From Mesolinea sp040772305 (GTDB lineage Bacteria; Chloroflexota; Anaerolineae; Anaerolineales; Anaerolineaceae): 64,000 nucleotides of DNA. The stretch is taken from contig JAXGYK010000001.1 of NCBI GenBank assembly GCA_040772305.1, positions 992,001-1,056,000 of the forward strand. The letters are read 5' to 3'. Both the position numbers and the translations under genes were made by a program. Shown here piece by piece: positions 42,267 to 50,341 of the stretch. Numbering within the stretch: position 1 is the stretch's first letter; every line of letters begins with the position of its first letter. The notes beneath the pieces are model-generated. The model was not told where the DNA came from and made no database searches. It saw only the letters and a list, made by a program, of their open reading frames with translations.

Positions 42267-42295
42267 TTGACTCTTGAGAGGTACTGGTTTAGAAT
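42267..42295 (+). promoter_or_regulatory. S10-operon (rplC) promoter
   Basis: TTGACT (42267-42272), a 17-nt spacer, then TAGAAT (42290-42295). Leader of about 160 nt to rplC. Confidence 0.82.
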
Positions 42296-42302
42296 ACTTC
42301 TT

Positions 42303-42318
42303 CGCCCCTAACGGGGTG
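42303..42318 (+). promoter_or_regulatory. Hairpin in the rplC leader
   Basis: CGCCCC / GGGGTG stem with a TAAC loop right at the transcript start, followed by TTTAATT. Weak terminator-like. The remaining leader to 42460 has further short inverted repeats such as CAGCT..AGCTG near 42409-42424. Confidence 0.45.
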
Positions 42319-42460
42319 TTTAATTGTGTATTGACAACCTAAGAATGTATGGCTGCGTGGGCAGAAAGCTGCACAGGCCACATTAACTGGGTTGTGCGGA
42401 GATGATGCAGCTGGCCCAAGCTGACAGTCTCGCAAGATATATTTTGAAATGGAGAATAGT

Positions 42461-43093
42461 ATGTTTAAAGGGCTGATTGGACGAAAGATCGGTATGACCC
42501 AGATCTTCGATGAAAACGGTGTTGCCATTCCGGTAACCCTCCTCGAAGCTGGGCCTTGTTTTGTTTCCCAGGTTAAGACTGTGGATACCGACGGTTACAG
42601 CGCGGTGCAGCTTGCCTTTGGCGAAACGAAACCTTCGCGCCTGACCAAGGGCGAACTTGGACACCTTAAAACGAATAATCTTCCTCCGGTACGGGTTTTA
42701 CGCGAGTTTCGCACAAAGAAGCTGGACTCGTTAACAACCGGAAGCGAACTAAAGGCAGATGTTTTTAGTACAGGTGAATACGTTGATGTGATCGGCGTGA
42801 GCAAGGGCAAAGGATTTGCCGGCGCAATGAAACGCCATGGTTTTGGTGGCGGTCCTCGCACGCATGGTCAATCGGACCGGCAGCGCTCACCAGGTTCTTC
42901 AGGCGCCACTACAACCCCTGGCCGTGTCTTTAAAGGTAAGCGCGGACCTGGCCGCATGGGAAACGAACGCGTCACCTCCAGCCACGTGCGTGTGGCATTG
43001 GTGGATGCCGAACGCAACCTCATCGCCATCCACGGCTCTGTTCCTGGCCCAAAAGGCGGGACGGTAGTGATCAAAGAGGCTCGCAAGCAGTAA
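42461..43093 (+). CDS. rplC: Ribosomal protein L3
   Basis: 210 residues from ATG 42461, because GGAG sits 6 nt before it; an ATG four codons earlier is in frame. L3 helps form the peptidyl-transferase centre. Typical FKGLIGRKIGMTQIFDENG at the start, and the loop region GGGPRTHGQSDRQRSPGSSG with KGKRGPGRMGNERVT. First gene of the main ribosomal run because rpsJ is elsewhere. Confidence 0.97.
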   Translation: MFKGLIGRKIGMTQIFDENGVAIPVTLLEAGPCFVSQVKTVDTDGYSAVQLAFGETKPSRLTKGELGHLKTNNLPPVRVLREFRTKKLDSLTTGSELKADVFSTGEYVDVIGVSKGKGFAGAMKRHGFGGGPRTHGQSDRQRSPGSSGATTTPGRVFKGKRGPGRMGNERVTSSHVRVALVDAERNLIAIHGSVPGPKGGTVVIKEARKQ

Positions 43094-43116
43094 GCCGCTT
43101 GTGAATGGAGATAATC

Positions 43117-43746
43117 ATGAAAGTTGACGTTTTCAATCTTAAAGGCGAAAAATCCAGCAGTGTTGAACTGCCTGAGGAGATTTTTGCGGCTAAAGTAAAT
43201 GTAGATCTGATGCACCAGGCTTTCTTGCGCCAGATGGCCAATGCCCGCCAGGGAACCCACAGTACCAAGCGCCGCGGCGAAGTACGCGGGGGCGGTCGCA
43301 AGCCCTGGAAGCAAAAGGGCACCGGACGTGCACGCGCAGGCAGCCTTGTTTCAGCCCAATTTGTTGGCGGCGGACGTATTCACACTCCCAAGCCTCGCGA
43401 TTATAGCCAAGATATGCCCAAGAAAATGCGCCGGGCAGCATTGCGTTCTGCTTTGACCGTTAAGGCAAATGAGCAAAATCTTGTGATGGTAACTGATCTT
43501 GCACTTCCCAGCGTAAAAACAGCTGAGATGGCAAAGGCTGTAAAAGCTTTGGCAGGCGATGCCAAGACCTTGATTTTAATCCCGGATAAATCCGAAGAGA
43601 ACAGCGCAGCAATCAAGAGTGGACGTAATCTGGCAGACAGCAAGCTATTATTGGCGAACTATCTCAATATCCGTGACCTTTTGCGCTATGAAAAAGTGAT
43701 CATCCCGCTTGCGTCGCTTGATGTGATCAAGAGCTATTTGGGATAA
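43117..43746 (+). CDS. rplD: Ribosomal protein L4
   Basis: 209 residues from ATG 43117 (GGAG 6 nt before; ATG 43105 is in frame but less likely). Lines the peptide exit tunnel; in some bacteria it also represses its own operon. Recognised by RQGTHSTKRRGEVRGGGRKPW with KQKGTGRARAGS, the extended tunnel loop, and by RAALRSALTVKA. Directly after rplC. Confidence 0.96.
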   Translation: MKVDVFNLKGEKSSSVELPEEIFAAKVNVDLMHQAFLRQMANARQGTHSTKRRGEVRGGGRKPWKQKGTGRARAGSLVSAQFVGGGRIHTPKPRDYSQDMPKKMRRAALRSALTVKANEQNLVMVTDLALPSVKTAEMAKAVKALAGDAKTLILIPDKSEENSAAIKSGRNLADSKLLLANYLNIRDLLRYEKVIIPLASLDVIKSYLG

Positions 43747-43759
43747 GAAAGTAGGCGAA

Positions 43760-44065
43760 ATGAACAGCAACATTTTCGATATCCTGCGTCGCCCGGTTGT
43801 CACCGAGAAGTCTAATTTTATGGCTGGCAAGTTACACCAGTACGTCTTCGAAGTTTCCAGTGCGGCTACCCGTGAACAGGTTAAAACCGCCATCGAAACA
43901 GCATTTGATGTAGACGTGGTTCGTGTTAATGTGATCAACCTCCCTGCCAAGACCAAGCGCAACAGTCGGAATCGTCGTCTGGTCGTACGCGTTCCTGGCT
44001 ATAAAAAGGCTATTGTTACGCTTAAAGAGGGAGACCGCATTCCAGTCTTTGAAGGAGTGGAATAA
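43760..44065 (+). CDS. rplW: Ribosomal protein L23
   Basis: 101 residues. Sits at the tunnel exit and docks trigger factor and SRP. Family features are DILRRPVVTEKSNFMAGKLHQ and VFEVSSAATREQVKTAIETAF, then the basic loop KTKRNSRNRRL. Its stop shares one base with the rplB start (TAATG). Confidence 0.95.
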   Translation: MNSNIFDILRRPVVTEKSNFMAGKLHQYVFEVSSAATREQVKTAIETAFDVDVVRVNVINLPAKTKRNSRNRRLVVRVPGYKKAIVTLKEGDRIPVFEGVE

Positions 44066-44901
44066 TGGCAGTTAAGATTTATAAACCAACTACCCCTGGT
44101 CAGCGTCATAAGACCAGCTATACCTTTGAAGAGATTACCAAGACGCGTCCTGAAAAAAGCCTGACGGTTCCGCAGCGTAAGAGCGCTGGCCGCAATAGCC
44201 TGGGCCGCATTACCGTGCGCCATCGCGGCGGCGGCAGTAAACGGCAGATCAGGGTTGTGGACTTTAAACGCGATAAGACTGGTATTCCTGCCCGCGTGGC
44301 AGCCATTGAATATGACCCCAATCGCACGTCGCGGCTGGCACTGCTTTTTTATGCCGATGGCGAAAAGCGTTATATTCTGGCTCCTCTGGGTGTAAAAGTA
44401 GGGGACATGCTGCTTAGCGGTCCAAGCGCTGAAATTAAGCCTGGGAACAACCTGCCGCTGGCCAATATTCCCATCGGTACAACGATTCATGCTGTAGAAA
44501 TGCAGCCGGGCAAGGGTGCCCAAATTGGCCGTTCTGCTGGCACCAGCGTTCAATTGCTGGCAAAAGAGGGTAAATATGCCCACTTGCGCATGCCAAGCGG
44601 GGAAGTACGCCTGGTATTACAGGAATGCAGCGCTTCGATTGGCCAGGTTGGCAATGTGGATCATGGCAATATTAAGATCGGCAAGGCCGGTCGCAAGCGC
44701 CATATGGGCCGACGTCCTGCAGTGCGCGGTACAGCAATGAGTCCCCGGGACCATCCGCATGGCGGTGGTGAAGGACGTTCCTCGATTGGTATGCCCGGGC
44801 CTAAGACTCCCTGGGGTAAACCCACCCTGGGTTATAAGACGCGCAGGAACAAGCGCACCAGCAAGCTGATCATCCGTCATCGCAGTAAGGCCAAGCGCTA
44901 A
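44065..44901 (+). CDS. rplB: Ribosomal protein L2
   Basis: 278 residues, normal length. Core 50S protein needed for subunit joining and peptidyl transfer. Signatures are NSLGRITVRHRGGGSKRQIR, VEMQPGKGAQIGRSAGTSVQ, and the C-terminal MSPRDHPHGGGEGRSSIG with its conserved His. Coupled to rplW. Confidence 0.97.
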   Translation: MAVKIYKPTTPGQRHKTSYTFEEITKTRPEKSLTVPQRKSAGRNSLGRITVRHRGGGSKRQIRVVDFKRDKTGIPARVAAIEYDPNRTSRLALLFYADGEKRYILAPLGVKVGDMLLSGPSAEIKPGNNLPLANIPIGTTIHAVEMQPGKGAQIGRSAGTSVQLLAKEGKYAHLRMPSGEVRLVLQECSASIGQVGNVDHGNIKIGKAGRKRHMGRRPAVRGTAMSPRDHPHGGGEGRSSIGMPGPKTPWGKPTLGYKTRRNKRTSKLIIRHRSKAKR

Positions 44902-44934
44902 GCACAGCGGACGTAGAAGAAAAGGACGATAGAA

Positions 44935-45204
44935 ATGTCGAGATCACTGAAAAAAGGCCCATTTATTGCGCCAAAACTGTTGAAAAGAATTGAAGAGATG
45001 AACGCTAAGGGCGAAAAGAAAGTTATTCGCACCTGGAGTCGTGCCAGCACCATCTTTCCGCAGATGGTAGGCCACACAATTGCCGTGCACGATGGCCGCC
45101 GGCATGTTCCGATCTATGTGACTGAAAACATGGTTGGGCATCGTTTGGGTGAGTTTGCACCTACACGCTGGTTCCGCGGACACGTTTCGGGTAAGGGCCG
45201 CTAG
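44935..45204 (+). CDS. rpsS: Ribosomal protein S19
   Basis: 89 residues. 30S head protein near the A-site finger. Typical SRSLKKGPFIAPKLLKRI start and VIRTWSRASTIFPQMVGHTI, GRRHVPIYVTENMVGHRLGE core. 33 nt after rplB and 8 nt before rplV. Confidence 0.97.
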   Translation: MSRSLKKGPFIAPKLLKRIEEMNAKGEKKVIRTWSRASTIFPQMVGHTIAVHDGRRHVPIYVTENMVGHRLGEFAPTRWFRGHVSGKGR

Positions 45205-45212
45205 TGAGGTAG

Positions 45213-45557
45213 ATGATGGCTCAAGATATTATTGCCAAATTGTCTAACTTTGACGCCTCAGCCCAAAAGACGCGCCTGGTTGTAGATTTAGTGCGTGGCA
45301 AACGCGCGTTGGATGCCTTGAATATTCTGAGTATCACTCCGAACAAAGCAGCAGCACCAATTCGCAAGCTGATCGTTAGCGCCATATCGAATGCTGAAGA
45401 GAACTTTGGTGTCAGCCGTGATGACCTCTTGGTCTACAGGATCTTCGCCGACGAAGCCCCCACCCGCAAATGGCGTTCCTTTGGTGCACGCGGCCGTTTT
45501 AAGCCGCAACTGCGCCGTAAGAGCCATGTGACCGTCGTGTTACGCGAGATCGAGTAG
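45213..45557 (+). CDS. rplV: Ribosomal protein L22
   Basis: 114 residues (two adjacent ATG codons; either may start). Its beta-hairpin reaches into the exit tunnel, seen as EAPTRKWRSFGARGRFKPQL. N-terminal helix region contains KTRLVVDLVRGKRALDALN. Between rpsS and rpsC as usual. Confidence 0.96.
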   Translation: MMAQDIIAKLSNFDASAQKTRLVVDLVRGKRALDALNILSITPNKAAAPIRKLIVSAISNAEENFGVSRDDLLVYRIFADEAPTRKWRSFGARGRFKPQLRRKSHVTVVLREIE

Positions 45558-45574
45558 AGAGGTAAGGAGATATT

Positions 45575-46252
45575 ATGGGTCGTAAAGTTCATCCAATAGG
45601 TTTCCGCCTGGGTATTAACAAGCCTTGGCTTGGTCGCTGGTACGCCGAGGGTAAGGAATATACCGAACAATTGCACCAAGACCTGAGCATTCGTGAGCTG
45701 GTGCACAAAGAAGCGGACCGTGCTGGTGTATCCGGGGTCGAGATCGAGCGTTACCCTGGCAAGGTAAAAGTAAGCCTGCATACCGCAAAACCAGGTATTC
45801 TCATTGGCCGTAAAGGCGAGAGCGTTAAGGTCTTGCGCCAGGAGCTCGAAAAGCTTACCGGTAAAAAGATTGACCTGGAAGTAAAAGAAATTAAAAGTCC
45901 TGATACGGATGCGTTTTTGGTCGCAATGAATATTGCCAGCCAGCTGGAACGCCGTATCAGCTACCGCCGTGCGATGAAACGCGCTATACAGCAAGCAATG
46001 CGCCAGGGCGCCGGCGGAATTAAAGTGACTGTAGGCGGCCGCCTTAGCGGCGCAGAAATCGCCCGGTCGATGACTCTGCGTGAAGGCCGTGTGCCTTTGC
46101 AGACCCTGCGTGCTGATATTGACTTTGCACGTGCTGAGGCTTTGACCACTTTTGGCATCCTTGGCATTAAGGTATGGATCTACCGCGGCATCGTCATGAA
46201 GGAAGCTGAAGAAAAGGTAGAGGCCACTGAAGGCGTCTACGTCAGCGAGTAA
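45575..46252 (+). CDS. rpsC: Ribosomal protein S3
   Basis: 225 residues. At the mRNA entry channel of the 30S subunit. Opening GRKVHPIGFRLGINKPWLGRW (read in parts), the KH-domain GXXG as LIGRKGESVKVLRQEL, and QGAGGIKVTVGGRLSGAEIAR in the second domain. The C-terminal acidic tail is short. AAGGAG precedes the ATG. Confidence 0.97.
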   Translation: MGRKVHPIGFRLGINKPWLGRWYAEGKEYTEQLHQDLSIRELVHKEADRAGVSGVEIERYPGKVKVSLHTAKPGILIGRKGESVKVLRQELEKLTGKKIDLEVKEIKSPDTDAFLVAMNIASQLERRISYRRAMKRAIQQAMRQGAGGIKVTVGGRLSGAEIARSMTLREGRVPLQTLRADIDFARAEALTTFGILGIKVWIYRGIVMKEAEEKVEATEGVYVSE

Positions 46253-46279
46253 GTTGACCATAGAGCGAGGAATTGAACT

Positions 46280-46705
46280 ATGTTGATGCCAAAGAGATTT
46301 AAGTACCGTAAGCAGATGCGCGGCCGAATGCGCGGCAAAGCTCTGCGCGGCGCAGAAGTAAACTTTGGGGAGCTGGGCTTGAAAGCCCTGGAACCCGGAT
46401 ATATGACCTCCCGCCAGATCGAATCTGCGCGTCGAGCTATCGTTGGCGAAATGAAACGCCGTGGTAAGGTATGGATCCGCATTTTCCCAGATAAGCCCTA
46501 TACCAAACGTGCTGCTGAAACGCGCATGGGTAAAGGGAAAGGTTCTGTTGATCATTATGTCGCTGTTATTCGGCCTGGCCGGATCCTCTTTGAGGTAGGC
46601 GGAGCAGAAATCAGCGAAGCCCGCAAAGCTCTGGAGCGTGCCCGTTATAAATTGGGAATTCGCACAAAGATCGTAAGCCGTGAAGCGGCAGGAGAAGGTT
46701 CATGA
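46280..46705 (+). CDS. rplP: Ribosomal protein L16
   Basis: 141 residues. Binds near the A site and helps tRNA accommodation. Begins MLMPKRFKYRKQMRGRMRG (a second ATG is at the third codon), with WIRIFPDKPYTKRAAETRMG and KGKGSVDHYVAVI, the standard L16 core. Its end overlaps the rpmC start by 4 nt. Confidence 0.97.
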   Translation: MLMPKRFKYRKQMRGRMRGKALRGAEVNFGELGLKALEPGYMTSRQIESARRAIVGEMKRRGKVWIRIFPDKPYTKRAAETRMGKGKGSVDHYVAVIRPGRILFEVGGAEISEARKALERARYKLGIRTKIVSREAAGEGS

Positions 46706-46911
46706 ACGCCAAAGAAGTAAGAGAGCTTTCAACTGAAGATATCCATAAGAAGTTAATGGAAAGCCGGCAGGAACTGATGAATCTGCGTTTCCAGATGGTT
46801 ACTGGTCAACTGACTGATACCACACGCTTCAAAGTAACCCGCCGCCAGATTGCACGCTATGAGACGGTTCTCAGCGAGCGCAGCAACGAAGGCAAGGAAG
46901 GTAAGAAATGA
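46702..46911 (+). CDS. rpmC: Ribosomal protein L29
   Basis: 69 residues, two-helix protein at the tunnel exit. Pattern: KEVRELSTEDIHKKLMESRQ, then ELMNLRFQMVTGQLTDTTR. Overlaps rplP and rpsQ by 4 nt each, so the three genes are translationally coupled. Confidence 0.95.
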   Translation: MNAKEVRELSTEDIHKKLMESRQELMNLRFQMVTGQLTDTTRFKVTRRQIARYETVLSERSNEGKEGKK

Positions 46912-47198
46912 ACAATCGCCGTCGTCTGACCGGGACTGTCCAGTCCAATAAGATGGACAAAACTGTCGTAGTGGAAGTAAGCCGCACCTTTCAGCACCCG
47001 CTGTATCACAAAGTGGTGCGCAGTAAGAAGACTTACAAAGCTCATGATGAATTAAATTGCAATGTTGGTGATCAGGTTGTCATTGTTGAGTGTGCGCCTG
47101 TTTCGCGAACCAAGCGCTTTATTGTCGAAAAGGTCTTAAAGGCTGAACTTCGCCAGGAAGGTGAGCTTGAGTCCATTGCCGGAGGAGAGCAGGAATGA
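46908..47198 (+). CDS. rpsQ: Ribosomal protein S17
   Basis: 96 residues, slightly longer at the C-terminus than the about 85 of many bacteria. Primary 16S-binding protein with an OB fold. Seen as RRLTGTVQSNKMDKTVVVEV and FQHPLYHKVVRSKKTYKAHD, then CNVGDQVVIVECAPVSRTKR. The extra tail QEGELESIAGGEQE is acidic. Confidence 0.96.
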   Translation: MNNRRRLTGTVQSNKMDKTVVVEVSRTFQHPLYHKVVRSKKTYKAHDELNCNVGDQVVIVECAPVSRTKRFIVEKVLKAELRQEGELESIAGGEQE

Positions 47199-47566
47199 TT
47201 CAGAAAGAGTCTCGTTTGACCGTAGCCGATAACACCGGCGCGCGCGAACTTTTGGTCATCCAGGTATATGGTGGCACGAATCGCCGTTATGGTTTTGTCG
47301 GCGACATTATTTTAGGTACCGTAAAAGTTGCCTCACCGCAATCTTCCGTGAAGAAAAGCGAGATGGTTAAAGCTGTGGTGGTGCGGGTTGCCCGCCCTTA
47401 CCGCCGAAGAGATGGTTCAAGCATTTCTTTTGATGATAATGCCTGCGTTATTCTGGATACAGATGGCGTAAACCCCCGCGGAACTCGTATTTTTGGGCCT
47501 GTTGCCCGTGAGTTGCGCGAAAAAGGCTTTATGAAAATTGTTTCCTTGGCACCAGAAGTTTTGTAG
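47195..47566 (+). CDS. rplN: Ribosomal protein L14
   Basis: 123 residues, standard. Lies at the subunit interface and binds the silencing factor RsfS. Typical IQKESRLTVADNTGARELLV, VKKSEMVKAVVVRVARPYRR and FDDNACVILDTDGVNPRGTR. Starts within the rpsQ stop overlap. Confidence 0.97.
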   Translation: MIQKESRLTVADNTGARELLVIQVYGGTNRRYGFVGDIILGTVKVASPQSSVKKSEMVKAVVVRVARPYRRRDGSSISFDDNACVILDTDGVNPRGTRIFGPVARELREKGFMKIVSLAPEVL

Positions 47567-47589
47567 CCAAAGGGTAACAGGAGCGAATG

Positions 47590-48216
47590 ATGAAAGTAAG
47601 AATCCGAAAAGGTGATCGCGTAAGAGTGATGCGCGGGGCTGAGGAGGACAAGGATAAAGTTGGTGAAGTTATCCGTGTGTTCCCCAAGACAAACCGTGTT
47701 GTTGTTCAGGGCGTGAACCTTGTAAAAAAACATCAAAAGCAACAGCAGCAGAATGGCAGGACCATTCCTTCAGGTATCCTGGAGTTTGAGGCGCCGGTGC
47801 ACATTTCGAATGTGATGCTGGTAGATGCTGAAGGCGAGAAGAAGGCCAAAGAACGCAGCGGCAAACGCGCAGCCGTTCGCAAGGCCGAAAGCGAAAAGCA
47901 ATCCAGCCCAAGTAAGGCAAGCAAAACTGCAGAGAAGCCTGCCGAAGCTGAGAAGCCGGCTGCAAAACCAGCTGCCAAAAAAGCTTCTACGGCTAAGCCA
48001 GCAAGTAAAAAGGCTGCAGAGACAAAAGCTGCCGCAGAGAAGAAAACTGAAAAGACTACTACTGCAAAGAAGCAGGCAAGTACTGCCAAACCGGCTGCCA
48101 AGCCCGCGGCTAAACCTGCAGTAAAAAAGAATAACCCGGCTAAGCCTGTTGCTAAAAAAGCCTCAGTAAAGCCAGCTAAGAGCGAGGCTTCTGCCGCGAA
48201 AGAAGAAAGCAAGTAA
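47590..48216 (+). CDS. rplX: Ribosomal protein L24 with long Lys/Ala/Pro-rich tail
   Basis: 208 residues from ATG 47590 (GGAG 6 nt before; ATG 47587 also possible). The first 100 or so residues are normal L24: MKVRIRKGDRVRVMRGAEED with KDKVGEVIRVFPKTNRVVV and SNVMLVDAEGEKK. L24 starts 50S assembly near the tunnel exit. The second half is a low-complexity extension built of KPAAKKA/KPAAK-type units, like histone-H1 tails. It doubles the usual length of about 104. The tail is highly basic and probably disordered; an RNA-binding or crowding role is a guess. Confidence 0.93.
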   Translation: MKVRIRKGDRVRVMRGAEEDKDKVGEVIRVFPKTNRVVVQGVNLVKKHQKQQQQNGRTIPSGILEFEAPVHISNVMLVDAEGEKKAKERSGKRAAVRKAESEKQSSPSKASKTAEKPAEAEKPAAKPAAKKASTAKPASKKAAETKAAAEKKTEKTTTAKKQASTAKPAAKPAAKPAVKKNNPAKPVAKKASVKPAKSEASAAKEESK

Positions 48217-48230
48217 GGCGCAGGTAGAAA

Positions 48231-48776
48231 ATGAACAGATTACAAGAACTTTATAAAACGGAATACGCGCCAGCTTTGCTCAAAGAGTTAGGTCTTAGCA
48301 ATGTGATGCAAGTCCCCCGCATATCCAAGGTCGTTGTGAACATTGGTATGGGTGAGGCTTTGGACAACCCCAAGGCACTTGAGGCTGCAGTAAACGACCT
48401 TACCATTATTACTGGTCAAAAGCCCGTGATTCTTACAGCAAAAAAGGCTATTTCGAACTTTAAGCTGCGTGAAGGTCGTCAAATCGGCGTAAAAGTAACC
48501 CTTCGCGGTGAGAAAATGTGGGCATTTCTTGATCGTTTAATCAATGTTGCGCTGCCCCGTGTACGCGACTTTCGCGGTATCAGCCCCGATTCGTTTGATG
48601 GGCGTGGTAACTACACTTTGGGCCTCACTGAGCAGTTGATTTTCCCCGAGATCCAATACTACAAGATCGACAAGGTTCGCGGTATGGAAATTACGATTGT
48701 GACCACCGCTGAAACAGATGATCAGGCGCGGGAGCTGCTGAAGAAATTCAGTATGCCCTTCAAGAAAGGAAACTAA
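48231..48776 (+). CDS. rplE: Ribosomal protein L5
   Basis: 181 residues. Binds 5S rRNA and the P-site tRNA in the 50S central protuberance. Identified by NVMQVPRISKVVVNIGMGEA, GQKPVILTAKKAISNFKLRE and LPRVRDFRGISPDSFDGRGN. Its stop shares one base with the rpsN start. Confidence 0.97.
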   Translation: MNRLQELYKTEYAPALLKELGLSNVMQVPRISKVVVNIGMGEALDNPKALEAAVNDLTIITGQKPVILTAKKAISNFKLREGRQIGVKVTLRGEKMWAFLDRLINVALPRVRDFRGISPDSFDGRGNYTLGLTEQLIFPEIQYYKIDKVRGMEITIVTTAETDDQARELLKKFSMPFKKGN

Positions 48777-48958
48777 TGGCTAAAAAGTGTATGATGTACC
48801 GCGAAATGCGGAGAAAGTATCCTGGTCGGGTGGTCAACCGCTGCCGAGTCTGCGGGCGCCCGCGCGGTTATATTCGCAAATTTGGCCTTTGCCGTATTTG
48901 TTTCAGAGAGCTGGCACTGCAGGGTAAGATACCTGGTGTGAAGAAAGCATCCTGGTAG
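48776..48958 (+). CDS. rpsN: Ribosomal protein S14, zinc type
   Basis: 60 residues, the short form. Four cysteines in CRVCGRPRGYIRKFGLCRIC make the zinc ribbon that the longer zinc-free S14 lacks. Ends GKIPGVKKASW as expected. 30S head protein. Overlaps rplE by one base. Confidence 0.97.
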   Translation: MAKKCMMYREMRRKYPGRVVNRCRVCGRPRGYIRKFGLCRICFRELALQGKIPGVKKASW

Positions 48959-48978
48959 TAAGGCTTGGAGGAAGAAAT

Positions 48979-49392
48979 ATGAGTATGACAGATCCTATTG
49001 CCGATATGCTCACTCGGATTCGTAATGTGGCTATGGCCGGTCAGGCTGTAGTAGCAATGCCCAACTCCAAACTAAAACAGGAGCTTGCTCGGATTATGCA
49101 GGAAGAGGGCTATCTGGAGAGCTATGAAGTTGTGGATGGTAAGGCCAAAGGCAGCAAAACGCTTAAGCTTACCTTGAAATATATTGGTGAACGCCGCCAT
49201 CGCAGGCCGATTATTACCGGAATTACGCGTGTAAGCCGTCCAGGTTGCCGTGTATATGCCTCGCGGAAAGAGATTCCCTGGGTGCTCTCCGGTATCGGCA
49301 TCGCTATTTTATCGACCCCCAAGGGGATTATGACCGGAGCCCGTGCCCGCAAGGTTGGTGTTGGCGGTGAGGTCCTCTGTAAAGTTTGGTAG
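48979..49392 (+). CDS. rpsH: Ribosomal protein S8
   Basis: 137 residues. Central 16S-binding protein, and a translational repressor of the spc operon in E. coli. Pattern MTDPIADMLTRIRNVAMAGQ, then RPGCRVYASRKEIPWVLSGI, GIAILSTPKGIMTGARAR and the final GGEVLCKVW. AGGAAG precedes the ATG. Confidence 0.97.
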   Translation: MSMTDPIADMLTRIRNVAMAGQAVVAMPNSKLKQELARIMQEEGYLESYEVVDGKAKGSKTLKLTLKYIGERRHRRPIITGITRVSRPGCRVYASRKEIPWVLSGIGIAILSTPKGIMTGARARKVGVGGEVLCKVW

Positions 49393-49406
49393 GAAGGGGT
49401 ATCAAG

Positions 49407-49955
49407 ATGTCTCGTATCGGAAAACTACCCATTACCCTTCCAAAGGGTGTGGAAGTGAAGATTGATGGTCAGAAGGTGAGCGTAAAAGGCCCGCAAGGTG
49501 AACTTTCGCAAGAGTTCTCACCGGAAATCACCATCAAAATGGAAGACGGCACCATTACCGTGGAACGTCCCAACGACGAACCGCGTATTCGTGCCCTGCA
49601 TGGTACCACGCGTGCCTTGTTAAACAATATGGTTGTTGGCTGTAGCCAGGGCTTTGAACGCGTGCTTGAGGTGCAAGGTGTTGGTTACAAAGCTGAAATG
49701 AATGGCAAAGACCTGCTGATTAATGTGGGTTATTCGCACCCGGTCAACTTTCCGGCTCCTGACGGCATCAGTTTTGAAGCCGACTCGAAGACCCGTCTTA
49801 TCAAGGTAAAGGGACGCGACCGCCAGCAAGTAGGCCAGATTGCTGCCAATATCCGCAAGATCCGTCCGCCAGAGCCTTACCATGGCAAGGGTATCCGTTA
49901 TCAGAACGAAGTGGTTAAACTCAAGGCTGGTAAAGCTGGAAAGACTGGTAAATAG
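49407..49955 (+). CDS. rplF: Ribosomal protein L6
   Basis: 182 residues from ATG 49407 (AAGGGG upstream); the frame extends seven codons into rpsH. Near the factor-binding site of 50S. Typical SRIGKLPITLPKGVEVKIDG, VKGPQGELSQEFSPEI, LEVQGVGYKAEMNGKDLLIN and RPPEPYHGKGIRYQNEVVKL. Confidence 0.97.
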   Translation: MSRIGKLPITLPKGVEVKIDGQKVSVKGPQGELSQEFSPEITIKMEDGTITVERPNDEPRIRALHGTTRALLNNMVVGCSQGFERVLEVQGVGYKAEMNGKDLLINVGYSHPVNFPAPDGISFEADSKTRLIKVKGRDRQQVGQIAANIRKIRPPEPYHGKGIRYQNEVVKLKAGKAGKTGK

Positions 49956-49963
49956 AGGTATAT

Positions 49964-50329
49964 ATGGCTAAAAAATCACGTAATCAAGCCCGTCTTAAGC
50001 GCCACGTTCGTGTACGAAAGAAGATCTTTGGTACACCGGAACGCCCACGCCTGAATGTTTACCGATCAATTAATGAAATCTATGCTCAGGTGATTGATGA
50101 CCACAGCGGCACTACTCTGGCTTCGGCTTCCACCGTTGATTCTGCCTTGCGCAGCAGCTTAAAAGGCAAAAAACGGCTTGAGCAAGCCCAAATTGTCGGC
50201 GAAGAGCTGGCAAAACGTGCTGTTGAAAAAGGCATCCGCTCCGTGGTTATGGATCGCGGTGGATACTACTATACCGGCCGCGTCAAGAACCTGGCCGAAG
50301 GCGCCCGCAAGGGTGGGCTGGAATTCTAG
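49964..50329 (+). CDS. rplR: Ribosomal protein L18
   Basis: 121 residues. Binds 5S rRNA together with L5. Recognised by RPRLNVYRSINEIYAQVIDD and the C-terminal YTGRVKNLAEGARKGGLEF. 8 nt after rplF. Confidence 0.96.
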   Translation: MAKKSRNQARLKRHVRVRKKIFGTPERPRLNVYRSINEIYAQVIDDHSGTTLASASTVDSALRSSLKGKKRLEQAQIVGEELAKRAVEKGIRSVVMDRGGYYYTGRVKNLAEGARKGGLEF

Positions 50330-50341
50330 ACTGAGGAAAAC

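Noticed and set aside
45434..46555. 373-codon minus-strand ORF across rplV-rpsC-rplP
   Set aside because: Antisense shadow of three clear ribosomal protein genes.
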